Counted from the first letter of the stretch, positions 1 to 8,161 are shown. The stretch is DNA of 64,000 nucleotides from Patulibacter defluvii (GCF_034096925.1 NZ_JAWZSQ010000001.1:372001-436000); one strand, 5' to 3'. A program made the numbers and translations. Notes: a model not told the origin generated them from the letters alone.

Positions 1-52
1 ACCACGGACCGTTCGCTTGGCCTGGCGGACTGGGGATGAGATCGTCTCCGGA

Positions 53-910
53 ATGTCGGGCCAGTTCCGTGAGATGCGCTTCCTGCCGGTGGTCAAGGCG
101 TACCCGGCCTTGAGCGCGACCTACGGCGAGGTCAGCTGTGTCGCCGGCGTCGAGATGGGACCGGCCGGACCTGAAGGCTGGGTCCGGCTGTATCCGGTCA
201 GCTTCCGGGCGCTCGGCGACGGCGCGCGGTTCGCGAAGTACCAGCCGATCACCCTCCGCGTCCGTCCGCCGTCCAACGATCGGCGTCCGGAGACCTGGCG
301 TCCAGATCAGGACTCGATTCGTGTCGCCGGTGACGCGCTGTCGACGAGGGACGGCTGGCGCGCGCGGCGCCCGTGGATCGAGCCGCTGATGGCGGAGTCG
401 ATGTGCGAGCTCCTGCGCCGTCAACGGCTCGACGGCACGTCGTTGGGGATCTTCCGCCCGCGGGCGGTCGAGGACCTGGTGATCGCGCCGGTCGAGGTCG
501 CCCGCGCGAAGCAGCAGGCGATGGCGGCATGGGCTGGCCAGACGTCGCTGATGGGCTTCGGAACGCAGGAGCGCAACGAGCAGCTGCGGGCGATCGAGCT
601 GATGCCATGGCGGTTCATCTACAACTACCGCTGCGCGGACCGGGCCTGCGGAGGCCACCGGCAGTCGATCACCGACTGGGAGATCTTCCAGTTCTACCGC
701 CGGGTTCGCGACGCGGCCGACTGGCAGCAGCAGGTTCGGGACCGGTTCGTCGGTACCCTCTGCGGCTCCGAACGGGAGACGGCGTTCGTGGTCGGCAACC
801 AGCACCAGCACCCGGGCTCGTTCCTCGTCCTGTCCGTCTGGTGGCCCGAGCGACGTGCGTCGCCGGGGCAGATGTCACTGACCGAGATCGCGGACGATCA
901 CGTCGCGTGA
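53..910 (+). CDS. Uncharacterised protein with C-terminal Cys/His cluster
   Basis: The product is about 285 residues with no signal peptide or membrane segment, so it is probably cytosolic. It opens with a conserved-looking block (VVKAYP, then CVAGVE and WVRLYPVSFR) and ends with a YNYRCADRACGGHRQS stretch followed by DWEIFQFYRR, where two Cys and a His could bind a metal. I chose the ATG at 53; an in-frame ATG at 74 and a TTG at 17 are alternatives, and none has a strong ribosome site. The 3' end overlaps the convergent DUF488 gene by 36 bases. Pairing of this kind of protein with DUF488 suggests a joint role, but the function is unknown. Confidence 0.7.
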   Translation: MSGQFREMRFLPVVKAYPALSATYGEVSCVAGVEMGPAGPEGWVRLYPVSFRALGDGARFAKYQPITLRVRPPSNDRRPETWRPDQDSIRVAGDALSTRDGWRARRPWIEPLMAESMCELLRRQRLDGTSLGIFRPRAVEDLVIAPVEVARAKQQAMAAWAGQTSLMGFGTQERNEQLRAIELMPWRFIYNYRCADRACGGHRQSITDWEIFQFYRRVRDAADWQQQVRDRFVGTLCGSERETAFVVGNQHQHPGSFLVLSVWWPERRASPGQMSLTEIADDHVA

Positions 911-1393
911 AGCGCGGTCGCGCAGGGCGTCGATGATCACCTGGCGGTGGCAGACCTCGACGTCGTGCTCGACGCACATCAGCGCGCAGCGGCGCTCGTC
1001 GAGGTGCTCCAGCAGCGTGTCGAGCGCGTCGTCGCCGTGCTCGGCGAGATGCGCGGCGTAACGGCGACGCCCCTCCGTCGGGCGGCCCGACTTGTAGAGG
1101 TCCCGGATCGGCTTCGGATTGCCGAGCGCCCGCAGGTGGACGTACTCGATCCCGACGGCCGCCAGTGCTTCGGAGAGCGCGGTCTTCGCGAACCCGCGGC
1201 GGCGAGAGATCGGCAGTTCGCGCACGTCGACCAGGCGCTCGATGCCTGCGGCGCGCAGGTGGTCGGCGAACTCCGTGACCTGCGGGAAGCGCTCGTAGCC
1301 GATCGAGCCGAGGACGAGCGCGTCGGCGCCGGTCGCCGCGTCGGAATCGATCGGTCGGGTCGAGATCGCCACGCCAGGCCGACGATACGCCAA
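875..1393 (-). CDS. DUF488 domain protein
   Basis: The 172-residue product matches the DUF488 pattern throughout: SIGYERF near the N-terminus, LVDVRELPISRRRGF, then a GIEYVH...LGNP segment, and near the C-terminus LMCVEHDVEVCHR with the Cys-Glu-Cys-His residues typical of the family. The biochemical role of DUF488 is not established. The longest start is a TTG at 1393; a GTG at 1372 would remove seven residues and is equally plausible. Transcribed away from the NUDIX gene at 1405 and into the tail of the gene at 53-910. Confidence 0.85.
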   Translation of the reverse strand: MAYRRPGVAISTRPIDSDAATGADALVLGSIGYERFPQVTEFADHLRAAGIERLVDVRELPISRRRGFAKTALSEALAAVGIEYVHLRALGNPKPIRDLYKSGRPTEGRRRYAAHLAEHGDDALDTLLEHLDERRCALMCVEHDVEVCHRQVIIDALRDRASRDVIVRDLGQ

Positions 1394-1404
1394 GATCCGG
1401 ACCC

Positions 1405-1887
1405 GTGAGCCCCGAGGCCCGTCACCGTCGCAGCGCCGGGCTGCTGCTCTACCGCCGCGATCCCGGCGGGCTGCGGGTGCTGATCGCCCACATGGGCGGG
1501 CCGCTGTGGGCGCGCAAGGACGAGCGGGCGTGGTCGCTGCCGAAGGGCGAGCACCCGGAGGAGGAGGCGCCGCTGGACGCCGCCCGTCGCGAGTTCGCCG
1601 AGGAGCTGGGGCTGCCCGCGCCGGAAGGCCCCGCGATCGACCTCGGCGAGGTGCGGCAGGGCAGCGGCAAGCGGGTCCGGGCGTGGGCGATCGAGGGCGA
1701 CCTCGACCCGGCCGCGATCGTGCCCGGCACGTTCGAGATGGCGTGGCCGCCGCGCTCCGGTCGGACCATCGAGGTGCCCGAGGTCGACCGGGTCGCGTGG
1801 ATGACCATCGACGAGGCCCGGCCGCGGCTGGTCGCCGCCCAGGAGGCGTTCCTCGACCGGCTGCTCGAGGCGCTGTCGGCGGCCTGA
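1405..1887 (+). CDS. NUDIX hydrolase
   Basis: This is a 160-residue single-domain NUDIX protein that should hydrolyse a nucleoside-diphosphate-linked substrate using a divalent metal. The NUDIX box is visible at about residues 48-70: GEHPEEEAPLDAARREFAEE then LG, with the REFAEELG metal-binding core intact. The N-terminus (RRSAGLLLYRR) and the LPKGE preceding the box are typical. The substrate cannot be read from the sequence. The start is a GTG 11 bases from the divergent DUF488 start, so the two genes share a very small promoter region. Confidence 0.9.
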   Translation: MSPEARHRRSAGLLLYRRDPGGLRVLIAHMGGPLWARKDERAWSLPKGEHPEEEAPLDAARREFAEELGLPAPEGPAIDLGEVRQGSGKRVRAWAIEGDLDPAAIVPGTFEMAWPPRSGRTIEVPEVDRVAWMTIDEARPRLVAAQEAFLDRLLEALSAA

Positions 1888-1952
1888 ACCAGCGGCCCGG
1901 ATCCCCGGCGTGGCCGATCGCGCGCCGTCGCTGCAGCCGCGATCATCCGCCG

Positions 1953-2384
1953 ATGGCCGACGACGAGTGGGACCAGGGCTACGCGAAGACGCCGCTGCCG
2001 CGCAAGCTCGGGGTCAAGGCCGGCCAGCGGATCGCCGTGCTCGCCGCGCCCGACGGCTTCGTCGACCGCGGGCTCGGGCCGCTGCCGGAGGGCGCGACCC
2101 TGATCGACGGGCTCGACGGCCCGGTCGACCTGGCGATCGCCTTCGTCACCGAGCTCGCCGACCTGGCCGACCGGATCCCCGACCTGGCCCGCGCGACCGC
2201 GCCCGACGGGGCCTTCTGGGTCGCCTGGCCGAAGCGGGCCAGCAAGGTCCCGACCGACGTCAGCGAGGACCGGATCCGCGAGCTGGTCCTCCCGCGGGGT
2301 CTGGTCGACGTCAAGGTCTGCGCGATCAGCGCCGTCTGGTCGGGCCTGCGGATCTGCCTCCGCCGCGAGCTGCGCGGGCGCTGA
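1953..2384 (+). CDS. DUF3052 family protein
   Basis: The 143-residue product begins MADDEWDQGYAKTPLPRKLG, a recognisable opening of the DUF3052 family common in actinobacteria. It continues with an alternating hydrophobic/charged pattern (LAIAFVTELADL, FWVAWPKRASKV, CAISAVWSGLRICLR) expected of a small soluble alpha/beta fold. No catalytic motif is evident and no function is known. The ATG at 1953 is chosen because family homology begins there; the frame is open further upstream. It is followed after three bases by the convergent exporter gene. Confidence 0.85.
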   Translation: MADDEWDQGYAKTPLPRKLGVKAGQRIAVLAAPDGFVDRGLGPLPEGATLIDGLDGPVDLAIAFVTELADLADRIPDLARATAPDGAFWVAWPKRASKVPTDVSEDRIRELVLPRGLVDVKVCAISAVWSGLRICLRRELRGR

Positions 2385-2387
2385 CCG

Positions 2388-2795
2388 TCAGGCCGCCTCG
2401 GCCTCGGTCGGGTGCTTCGGCAGCTTCAGCGCGTCGCGGATCAGGCGCACGGCCACGATCGTCATCAGCACGGCGAAGATGATCCGCAGGGTCTGACCGG
2501 GCAGGTGGATCGCCGCCAGCGCCCCGAGCGCCGCCGCCGGCGCCCCGACCAGGCCCAGCCGGATCCCCGACCCGAGGTCGCCGACGCCTTTCTTGCGCAG
2601 CGACCAGGTGGCCACCAGCGTCGTCGGGATGATCACCAGCATCGAGGTCGCCTGGGCGCTCTGCTGGCTGACGCCGACCACCACGACCAGGAACGGCACC
2701 ATGAAGATGCCGCCGCCGACGCCGAGCGCGCCCGAGAGCGTCCCGACCAGGACCCCGAAGGCGACGAGGGCGAGCGAGAGCAGGATGTCGGACAC
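2388..2795 (-). CDS. TauE/SafE-type exporter, half-length subunit 2
   Basis: This 135-residue membrane protein corresponds to one TauE/SafE repeat: an N-terminal hydrophobic span carrying GVLVGTLSGALGVGGG, the family's glycine motif, then three more hydrophobic stretches. TauE/SafE proteins export anions such as sulfite or organosulfonates and are usually about 250 residues with two such repeats. Here each repeat is its own gene. It follows the other half after 6 bases, so the two are almost certainly co-transcribed and probably assemble together. The transported substrate is unknown. Confidence 0.85.
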   Translation of the reverse strand: MSDILLSLALVAFGVLVGTLSGALGVGGGIFMVPFLVVVVGVSQQSAQATSMLVIIPTTLVATWSLRKKGVGDLGSGIRLGLVGAPAAALGALAAIHLPGQTLRIIFAVLMTIVAVRLIRDALKLPKHPTEAEAA

Positions 2796-2801
2796 GGTCG
2801 T

Positions 2802-3200
2802 TCAGCCCTTGAGGACGACGCTGGCCGCGGCCAGCAGGAGGAAGCCGCCGAAGGCCAGCTTCAGCTGACGCTCGGGGGCGCGGGACAGGATCCCGGCACC
2901 GAGCCGGGCGCCGAAGATCGAGCCGGCGGCCAGCAGCGCGCCGTCGAGCAGGTCGACCTTGCCGGCGGCGCCGTAGGTGGCGACCGCGACGATGCTGATC
3001 GGGATGATCGCCGCCAGCGAGAGGGCGTGCGCGTGGCGCTGCGCCATCCCCAGGGCGAGCACGAACAGCGGCACCATCACCGTGCCGCCGCCGATCCCGA
3101 GCAGACCGGAGAGGAACCCGCCGACCAGGCCGATGGCGGCCAGTCGCAGGGTCCGCTCGCGGCCGTCGAGCCCGTCGGCGGCGATCGCCTGGGTCGTCAT
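2802..3200 (-). CDS. TauE/SafE-type exporter, half-length subunit 1
   Basis: The first gene of the split exporter encodes 132 residues, with GLVGGFLSGLLGIGGGTVMVP as the glycine motif in the first membrane span and about four hydrophobic segments. The start is an ATG preceded by an AGGAGG ribosome site (within 3206-3213). It faces the GntR/FadR-type regulator at 3392, and the operator-like palindrome 3221-3233 lies only about 20 bases upstream of its start codon. The arrangement suggests a pump repressed by that regulator and induced by its substrate, which is an inference. Confidence 0.85.
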   Translation of the reverse strand: MTTQAIAADGLDGRERTLRLAAIGLVGGFLSGLLGIGGGTVMVPLFVLALGMAQRHAHALSLAAIIPISIVAVATYGAAGKVDLLDGALLAAGSIFGARLGAGILSRAPERQLKLAFGGFLLLAAASVVLKG

Positions 3201-3220
3201 CCTGCGACCTCCTGGGAGAA

Positions 3221-3233
3221 TTGGTCAGACCAA
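3221..3233. promoter_or_regulatory. FadR-type GntR operator
   Basis: TTGGTCAGACCAA is a perfect inverted repeat (TTGGTC, A, GACCAA). It matches the TGGTCnGACCA core known for FadR-subfamily GntR regulators. It lies between the divergent exporter (start 3200) and GntR gene (start 3392), close to the exporter start where bound protein would block transcription or translation initiation. Confidence 0.75.
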
Positions 3234-3391
3234 GTCGGCACAGCGTCAGCATAGCTCGTCGTCGTCGAGGGCGTCGTTCCGGTCGCGGAACGCCCATTCA
3301 TCAGGGCGAAAGGTGCCTCGCCGGCGGTCGGCGACGGGGCCGCCGTGTAGCATCCGGCGCCAGATTGGACGGACCGGAGGGCGAGGAGCGG

Positions 3392-4135
3392 ATGGACGAG
3401 CAACCGGGGCCGCCGGACTGGTCGCGGCTGGCCGAGGGCACGCTGCCCGTCGGCGACCGGCTGGCGGGCGCGATCGAGCGGATGATCCGCGACGGCCAGG
3501 TGGCCGTCGGCAGCCGGCTGCCGCCCGAGCGCGAGCTGGCCCAGCAGATGGGCGTCTCCCGCGCGAGCCTCCGCCAGGCGCTCCACGAGCTGGAGCTGCG
3601 GGGCCTGCTCGACCGCGCGCCCGGCCGCGGCACCACCGTCGTCGACCCCGACCGCGGCGAGCTGAGCGAACCGCTGCTGCGGCGGATGAACGAGGTCCAG
3701 CGGACGATCACCGAGGTGATGGACCTGCGGGCCGCGATCGAGCCGCCGGTCGCCGCCCGCGCGGCGATGCGCGCCACCGACGCCGACATCGCCGCCCTCC
3801 ACGAGATCGTCGCCGCGATGGAGGCGACCGACCAGCTGGACGAGGTCTCGGCGCTCGACGTCCGCTTCCACGTCGCGATCGGCCGCGCGACCCACAACCC
3901 GCTGCTGGCGCGGCTGATGGAGACGACCAGCGAGTGGGCGACGATCAGCCGCTCGCGTGGGTTCCTGACCGCCGAGCGACGGGCGGCCTCGGTCCGCGCC
4001 CACCGCGTGATCGCCAACGCGATCGAGGCCCACGACCCGACGCTCGCGATGAGCGAGATGGCCCGCCACGTGACCCAGGTCGGGACGGTGATCGCCGCCG
4101 ACCTCGACGGCGAGGCCGAGGCCGCCGCCGGTTGA
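3392..4135 (+). CDS. FadR-subfamily GntR transcriptional regulator
   Basis: The 247-residue protein has an N-terminal GntR winged helix at about residues 18-85 (LPPERELAQQMGVSRASLRQ as recognition region, then RGLLDRAPGRGTTV) and a C-terminal all-helical FCD domain (DLRAAIEPPVAARAA, then LDVRFHVAIGRATHNPLL, then a late VRAHRVIANAIEAHD). FCD domains bind small carboxylates, often with a metal held by Asp/His residues; D, H and H candidates are present. The start has a GGAGG-rich ribosome site just upstream. It is divergent from the split TauE exporter with a matching operator between them, so it is the probable local repressor. Confidence 0.92.
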   Translation: MDEQPGPPDWSRLAEGTLPVGDRLAGAIERMIRDGQVAVGSRLPPERELAQQMGVSRASLRQALHELELRGLLDRAPGRGTTVVDPDRGELSEPLLRRMNEVQRTITEVMDLRAAIEPPVAARAAMRATDADIAALHEIVAAMEATDQLDEVSALDVRFHVAIGRATHNPLLARLMETTSEWATISRSRGFLTAERRAASVRAHRVIANAIEAHDPTLAMSEMARHVTQVGTVIAADLDGEAEAAAG

Positions 4136-4171
4136 CCGGGCGCGGCGGCTGGAGAACACTGACCGTCGGCG

Positions 4172-4702
4172 ATGCCCGACGACGCCTCCCTCGCCCCGCC
4201 GCTGGTGGACGGGCCCACCGCCGCCGCCCGCCCCGTCGGCCCGGCGATCGAGGCCCGGCGGACGGTCGCGGTCGCGCCCGACGCGCTGTTCGCGTTCCTC
4301 GCCGACCTGGAGAACCACTGGGCGATCGCCGCCCGCTTCGTGCGGGTGGTGCGGCTGGAGGGGCCGCCCGGCGCCCACGACGGCAGCGTGCTGCGGGTCG
4401 CCGGGCCGCTCGGGCTCCACCGCACGACCCGGGCCCGGATCGTGGAGACCGTCGACGGGCGGTCGATCGTCGGGATCGCGCGGGTCGGGAGGCGGACGGC
4501 GGCGCGGGTCGCGTGGCGGCTCGACCCGGGCCCTGACGGCGGCGGCACCGCGGTGACGCTGCGGGCCGACGTCCTGCGGGCCTCGCCCGGCGACCGGCTG
4601 CTGCTGGCGCTCGGCGGCCGCTGGTGGCTGCGGCGCGGGTTCGCCGCCGCCCTCCGGTCGCTGGCGGACGCTTGCCAGAATCCGGCCGATGGCCCCCGCT
4701 GA
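4172..4702 (+). CDS. SRPBCC (START-like) family protein
   Basis: The 176-residue product fits the SRPBCC/polyketide-cyclase-like ligand-binding fold. After about 30 variable residues it shows IEARRTVAVAPDALFAFLAD with ENHW, then a series of beta-strand-like segments (GSVLRVAG, RTTRARIVE, VAWRLDP, GTAVTLRADV) and a final amphipathic helix. Members bind lipids or hydrophobic ligands, or act in polyketide aromatisation; nothing here specifies which. Its end overlaps the next gene by 14 bases, so the two are probably co-translated. Confidence 0.75.
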   Translation: MPDDASLAPPLVDGPTAAARPVGPAIEARRTVAVAPDALFAFLADLENHWAIAARFVRVVRLEGPPGAHDGSVLRVAGPLGLHRTTRARIVETVDGRSIVGIARVGRRTAARVAWRLDPGPDGGGTAVTLRADVLRASPGDRLLLALGGRWWLRRGFAAALRSLADACQNPADGPR

Positions 4703-5609
4703 GCGCGTCCTCGTCCCCTACGACGACCTGGCCGAGCTGGCCGGGCCCGAGTGGCCGTTCGGGCTCCGGGTCGACGTCTGGGACGGCACCGTCGCGCCGC
4801 CCGACGAGCTCGGCGACGTCGTCCTCCACGTGCTGCCCTACGGCGTCCCGCGGGCCTACGAGGCGCTCGACCGGCTGACCGGCGTGCGGGTGATCCAGAG
4901 CCTCCGCGCCGGCGTCGACGAGCTGCTGCCGCTGGTCGCGCCCGACGTGCTGGTGACCAACGGCCGCGGGCTCCACGACGCGTCGACGGCCGAGCACGCG
5001 CTGGCCCTGATGCTCGCCGCCCAGCGCGAGCTGCCGCGCTGGATCCACGACCAGGCCGCCCGCCGCTGGGATCCGCGGTTCGTCGGCTCGCTCGCCGACC
5101 GCCGGGTGCTGCTGGTCGGCCACGGCGCGATCGGCGGCGCGATCGCCCGCCGGCTCGAGGCCTGCGAGGCGCGGGTGACCTCGGTCGCCCGCCGCGCCCG
5201 GCCGGACGAGAGCGTGCACGCGATCGACGACCTCGACCGGCTGCTGCCCGAGGCCGAGATCGTCGTCCTCGTCGTGCCCGACAACCCCGAGACCCGCGGC
5301 CTGCTCGACGCCCGCCGGCTGGCGCTGCTGCCGGACGGGGCGCTGGTGGTCAACGTCGGCCGCGGCAGCGCGATCGACAGCGACGCGCTGGTCGCCGAGG
5401 CCGGCCGGCTGCGGGCGGCGCTCGACGTCGTCGACCCCGAGCCGCTGCCCGCCGAGCACCCGCTGTGGAGCGCGCCCGGCGTGCTGATCACGCCCCACGT
5501 CGGCGGCGGCTCGGCCAGCTTCCCGCCCCGCGCCCGGCGGCTGGTGATCGAGCAGCTGCGGCGGTTCGCCGCCGGTGAGCCGCTGCTGAACGTGATCGAC
5601 CGCGGCTGA
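4689..5609 (+). CDS. D-isomer-specific 2-hydroxyacid dehydrogenase
   Basis: This 306-residue protein should be an NAD(P)-dependent 2-hydroxyacid dehydrogenase. The Rossmann motif GHGAIG is at residues 144-149, and the three catalytic residues are recognisable: Arg in NVGRGS (about 226), Glu in DPEPLP (about 257) and His in TPHVGG (about 280). STAEHALALMLA near residue 99 is typical of the family. It is short for the family, with a reduced N-terminal substrate domain, as in the glyoxylate/hydroxypyruvate-like branch. The substrate is unknown. It overlaps the SRPBCC gene. Confidence 0.9.
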   Translation: MAPAERVLVPYDDLAELAGPEWPFGLRVDVWDGTVAPPDELGDVVLHVLPYGVPRAYEALDRLTGVRVIQSLRAGVDELLPLVAPDVLVTNGRGLHDASTAEHALALMLAAQRELPRWIHDQAARRWDPRFVGSLADRRVLLVGHGAIGGAIARRLEACEARVTSVARRARPDESVHAIDDLDRLLPEAEIVVLVVPDNPETRGLLDARRLALLPDGALVVNVGRGSAIDSDALVAEAGRLRAALDVVDPEPLPAEHPLWSAPGVLITPHVGGGSASFPPRARRLVIEQLRRFAAGEPLLNVIDRG

Positions 5610-5613
5610 GCGG

Positions 5614-6249
5614 TCAGGCGACGACCGGCGGCACCCGCGTCAGCGCGGCCGCGGCGACGATGTCGACGCAGGCGTCGAACGGGATCGTCGTCGACTCGAT
5701 CACCAGGTGGTAGTGGGCCGGGTCGTGCGGATCGCAGCGGTAGAAGTGGCGGACGTAGGCCTCGCGGGCGCGGTCGGTCTGGTCGAGCCGCCGCTCGGCG
5801 GTCTCGCGGTCGACGCCCTCGATCCGCATCGCCTGCGCCAGCCGCCGGTCGCGCGGCCCGTCCAGCCGCACGTGCAGCGCGCTCGGGTGGTCGCGGAGCG
5901 CGAACGCGCCCGCCCGTCCCAGCACCACCGCCGAGCCGCGCCGGACCCGCTCGCAGATCACCCGCTCGGTCACCTGCTGGTAGGCGCGGTCGTCGAGCAG
6001 CTCGTCGCGCTCGAGGCTGCCGCCGCCGTAGACCTGGGCGACCGGCGCCAGCCGCACCAGCAGCCGTTCGAGCGCGCTGCCGAGCGCCTCGTCGCGACGG
6101 AGCGCGTCGTCGAGCGGCACGGCCAGCCGCTCGCTGACCTCGGTCGGGATCGCGCGGTCGAGGAAGGTCGCCCCGAGCCGTTCGGCGACCGCCGGGCCGA
6201 TCCGACTGCCGCCGGCGCCGTAGGACGCCGAGATCGTGATCACGGTCAT
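5614..6249 (-). CDS. Cytidylate kinase-like family protein
   Basis: The 211-residue protein begins MTVITISASYGAGGSRIGP, the altered P-loop of cytidylate kinase-like proteins (ITISxxxGxGGxxIG). This is followed by RVICERVRRGSAVVLGRAGA and an adenylate-kinase-like lid region with DQTDRAREAYVRHFY. Such proteins are related to cytidylate kinase but are usually encoded apart from canonical cmk; the phosphate acceptor is uncertain. A GGAGGAG ribosome site precedes the ATG. It ends five bases from the convergent dehydrogenase gene. Confidence 0.8.
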   Translation of the reverse strand: MTVITISASYGAGGSRIGPAVAERLGATFLDRAIPTEVSERLAVPLDDALRRDEALGSALERLLVRLAPVAQVYGGGSLERDELLDDRAYQQVTERVICERVRRGSAVVLGRAGAFALRDHPSALHVRLDGPRDRRLAQAMRIEGVDRETAERRLDQTDRAREAYVRHFYRCDPHDPAHYHLVIESTTIPFDACVDIVAAAALTRVPPVVA

Positions 6250-6324
6250 GTCGCGCTCCTCCGCTCGCGGTCCTTGGTCCTACCGTACTCCGGCCGGCGG
6301 CCGCCGGGGGAGGGATCCGCCCGA

Positions 6325-7401
6325 TCAGGAGCGGTCCGTCGCCAGCCGCAGGCCGCCGCGCCGCTCGCCGTCCGCCCAGGCGACCAGCGCCGGCACCGTC
6401 TCGACGGTCACCAGCCCGCGCGCGGGTGTCAGCCGGTCGACGACCGTCAGCGCCTCCGCGATCCGGGCCGGCGTGTCGACGACGGTGGTGACGGTCGGGA
6501 CGCCGCGCCGCAGCTGCAGCAGCCGGTCGCCGTGCGGCGGGTGGTCGCCGTGGAAGCCCCAGAGGCCGCGGACGGTCGTCGCCCCGGCGCCCCCGGCCTG
6601 GCGCAGGCCACGGACGATCGCCGCGTGGGCCGGGTGCCCGTCGACCGTCGTCCGCTCCGACCCGTGGACGGTCAGCCGCCGCCACAGCGCCAGGCCCTCG
6701 CGGTCGCGCTCGGGCAGCGGCGGCGGGTCGGCCAGCCGGACCCCGTCGCGCTTGACGGTCCGCACCCGTTCGAGCGTGATCAGCGGGTCGTGCAGCAGCG
6801 CCCGCAGCTCCGGCACGGCGGCGGCGATCCGCTCGCCCGTCCCGACCGCGATCAGCACCAGCGGCACGTCGGCGTTGCGGCCGACGAACCGCGCCCGCGC
6901 CCGGCGGCCGCGGACGGTGCCGTCGACCCCCAGCAGGACCGTCGCCCCGTCCACCCCGCGGGCGTGGAGCAGGGCGCAGGCGGCGACGAAGGCGGGACGG
7001 CCGCCGACCCGCTCGCGGCGGCCCAGGTAGACGGTCAGCTTGGTCGCCTCGCGCAGATCGTCGGGCAGCGCCGGGTCGACCGCCGGCCCGCGCACGATCC
7101 GCGTCCGCTCGACGGTCACCAGCCCCGAGCCGATCAGCGGCTCGACCTCCTCCGCCAGCGCCGCGATCCGGTCGCGGCGGTCGACGGCGATCGCCGTCAC
7201 CGGCAGGTCCTCGGAGAGCGTCAGCAGCCGGTCGCTGCGCAGCCGCTGCTTGGCGCCGAAGCCGAGCGCGCCGCGCAGCAGCACGCTGGCGGCGACCTCG
7301 TGGCGGGCGAAGGCGTCGAGGACCGCGTCGGCCAGGAAGCGGCGGCCGGCGCGGTCCCGCTCGCCCAGGTAGAGGGAGAGCCTGAGCCCGTCGTCGATCA
7401 C
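6325..7401 (-). CDS. Triple DUF190 protein (PII-like), fluoride operon
   Basis: The 358-residue product contains three DUF190 units in tandem, at about residues 4-108, 121-228 and 240-345. Each has the family pattern: LxLYLGE/LTVYLGR/LTVHGSE at the start, a helix ending with GAxxxxGxxGF-like residues (ASVLLRGALGFG, ATVLLGVDG, ATTVRGLWGFHG), then a strand xxVLTxxVD. DUF190 proteins have a PII-like ferredoxin fold and usually carry one unit, often beside crcB. Three fused units would mimic a PII-like trimer in one chain (inference). The GTG start overlaps the crcB stop as GTGA, so translation is coupled. Confidence 0.88.
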   Translation of the reverse strand: MIDDGLRLSLYLGERDRAGRRFLADAVLDAFARHEVAASVLLRGALGFGAKQRLRSDRLLTLSEDLPVTAIAVDRRDRIAALAEEVEPLIGSGLVTVERTRIVRGPAVDPALPDDLREATKLTVYLGRRERVGGRPAFVAACALLHARGVDGATVLLGVDGTVRGRRARARFVGRNADVPLVLIAVGTGERIAAAVPELRALLHDPLITLERVRTVKRDGVRLADPPPLPERDREGLALWRRLTVHGSERTTVDGHPAHAAIVRGLRQAGGAGATTVRGLWGFHGDHPPHGDRLLQLRRGVPTVTTVVDTPARIAEALTVVDRLTPARGLVTVETVPALVAWADGERRGGLRLATDRS

Positions 7402-7763
7402 ACCAGGCCCCCGATCCAGCGGCCGAGGGCCGCCGCCAGCACGCCCAGCACCAGGCTGACGGCGACGTTCGCCGCCAGCGACGGCAGCTCGCCGTCCTCG
7501 CCCAGCCGCTGGGTCTCGAACAGCCAGGTGGAGAAGGTGGTGTAGGCGCCGATCGTGGCGGTGCCGGCCAGCAGCGCCGCGTCGTGGTCGAGGGTCAGGC
7601 CGGTCACCACGCCCAGCAGCAGCGCGCCGGAGAGGTTGACCGCCAGCGTGCCGTAGGGGAAGCGGCGATCGAGCCGGTCGGAGACGAGGCCGTCGACGAC
7701 GAACCGCAGCACCGCGCCGACCCCGCCCAGCAGCACCACCCCGATCCAGAGCAGCGCCGTCAC
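7398..7763 (-). CDS. crcB: Fluoride channel CrcB/Fluc, second subunit
   Basis: The 121-residue protein has four hydrophobic spans and the CrcB signatures GGVGAVLRF near the N-terminus, FPYGTLAVNLSGALLLG, and GAYTTFSTWLFE. These include the conserved Asn of the second helix and the TTFST break in the third helix. CrcB/Fluc proteins are dual-topology dimeric fluoride exporters of the cytoplasmic membrane. Two adjacent copies, as here, usually form an antiparallel heterodimer. The GTG start at 7763 overlaps the upstream crcB stop by GTGA; the open frame extends further upstream but this start is where homology begins. Confidence 0.93.
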   Translation of the reverse strand: MTALLWIGVVLLGGVGAVLRFVVDGLVSDRLDRRFPYGTLAVNLSGALLLGVVTGLTLDHDAALLAGTATIGAYTTFSTWLFETQRLGEDGELPSLAANVAVSLVLGVLAAALGRWIGGLV

Positions 7764-8161
7764 CGGACCGTCCTCACCCGGCGCGCGAGCGCCGTCCCGC
7801 CGGCCACCGCCAGGTAGCCGCCGACGACGCTGGCCGCCGCGTAGGCCGCCGCCAGCCCGGTGTGGCCGGCGTCGAGCATCAGCAGCAGCTCGACCTGCAT
7901 CGTCGAGAAGGTGGTCAGGCCGCCGCAGAGCCCGGTGCCGAGCAGCGGCCGCCGGTAGGCCGAGAGCGGCAGCCGCTCCTGCAGCCGGGTCACCAGCCAG
8001 CCGAGCAGCAGCGCCCCGACCAGGTTGGCCGCGAAGGTCGTCCACGGCCAGCTGGCTGGGCCGTGCGGGTACTGGTCGGCGAGCAGCGCCCGCGCGAGCG
8101 CCCCGAGCGCACCGCCGACGAAGACCGCGGCGACCTCGCGCCGGTCGAAGCGGCCGCTCAC
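7760..8161 (-). CDS. crcB: Fluoride channel CrcB/Fluc, first subunit
   Basis: The 133-residue protein has four membrane spans and CrcB motifs: GGALGALARALL, WTTFAANLVGALLLGW and GLCGGLTTFSTMQVE. It is the first channel gene of the operon and has a GTG start that overlaps the stop of a 13-codon leader ORF (GTGA). It has no good ribosome site of its own (the preceding bases code for ERRR), so it probably depends on ribosomes terminating on the leader. A fluoride riboswitch precedes the leader. Product role: export of fluoride, keeping cytoplasmic levels low. Confidence 0.94.
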   Translation of the reverse strand: MSGRFDRREVAAVFVGGALGALARALLADQYPHGPASWPWTTFAANLVGALLLGWLVTRLQERLPLSAYRRPLLGTGLCGGLTTFSTMQVELLLMLDAGHTGLAAAYAAASVVGGYLAVAGGTALARRVRTVR

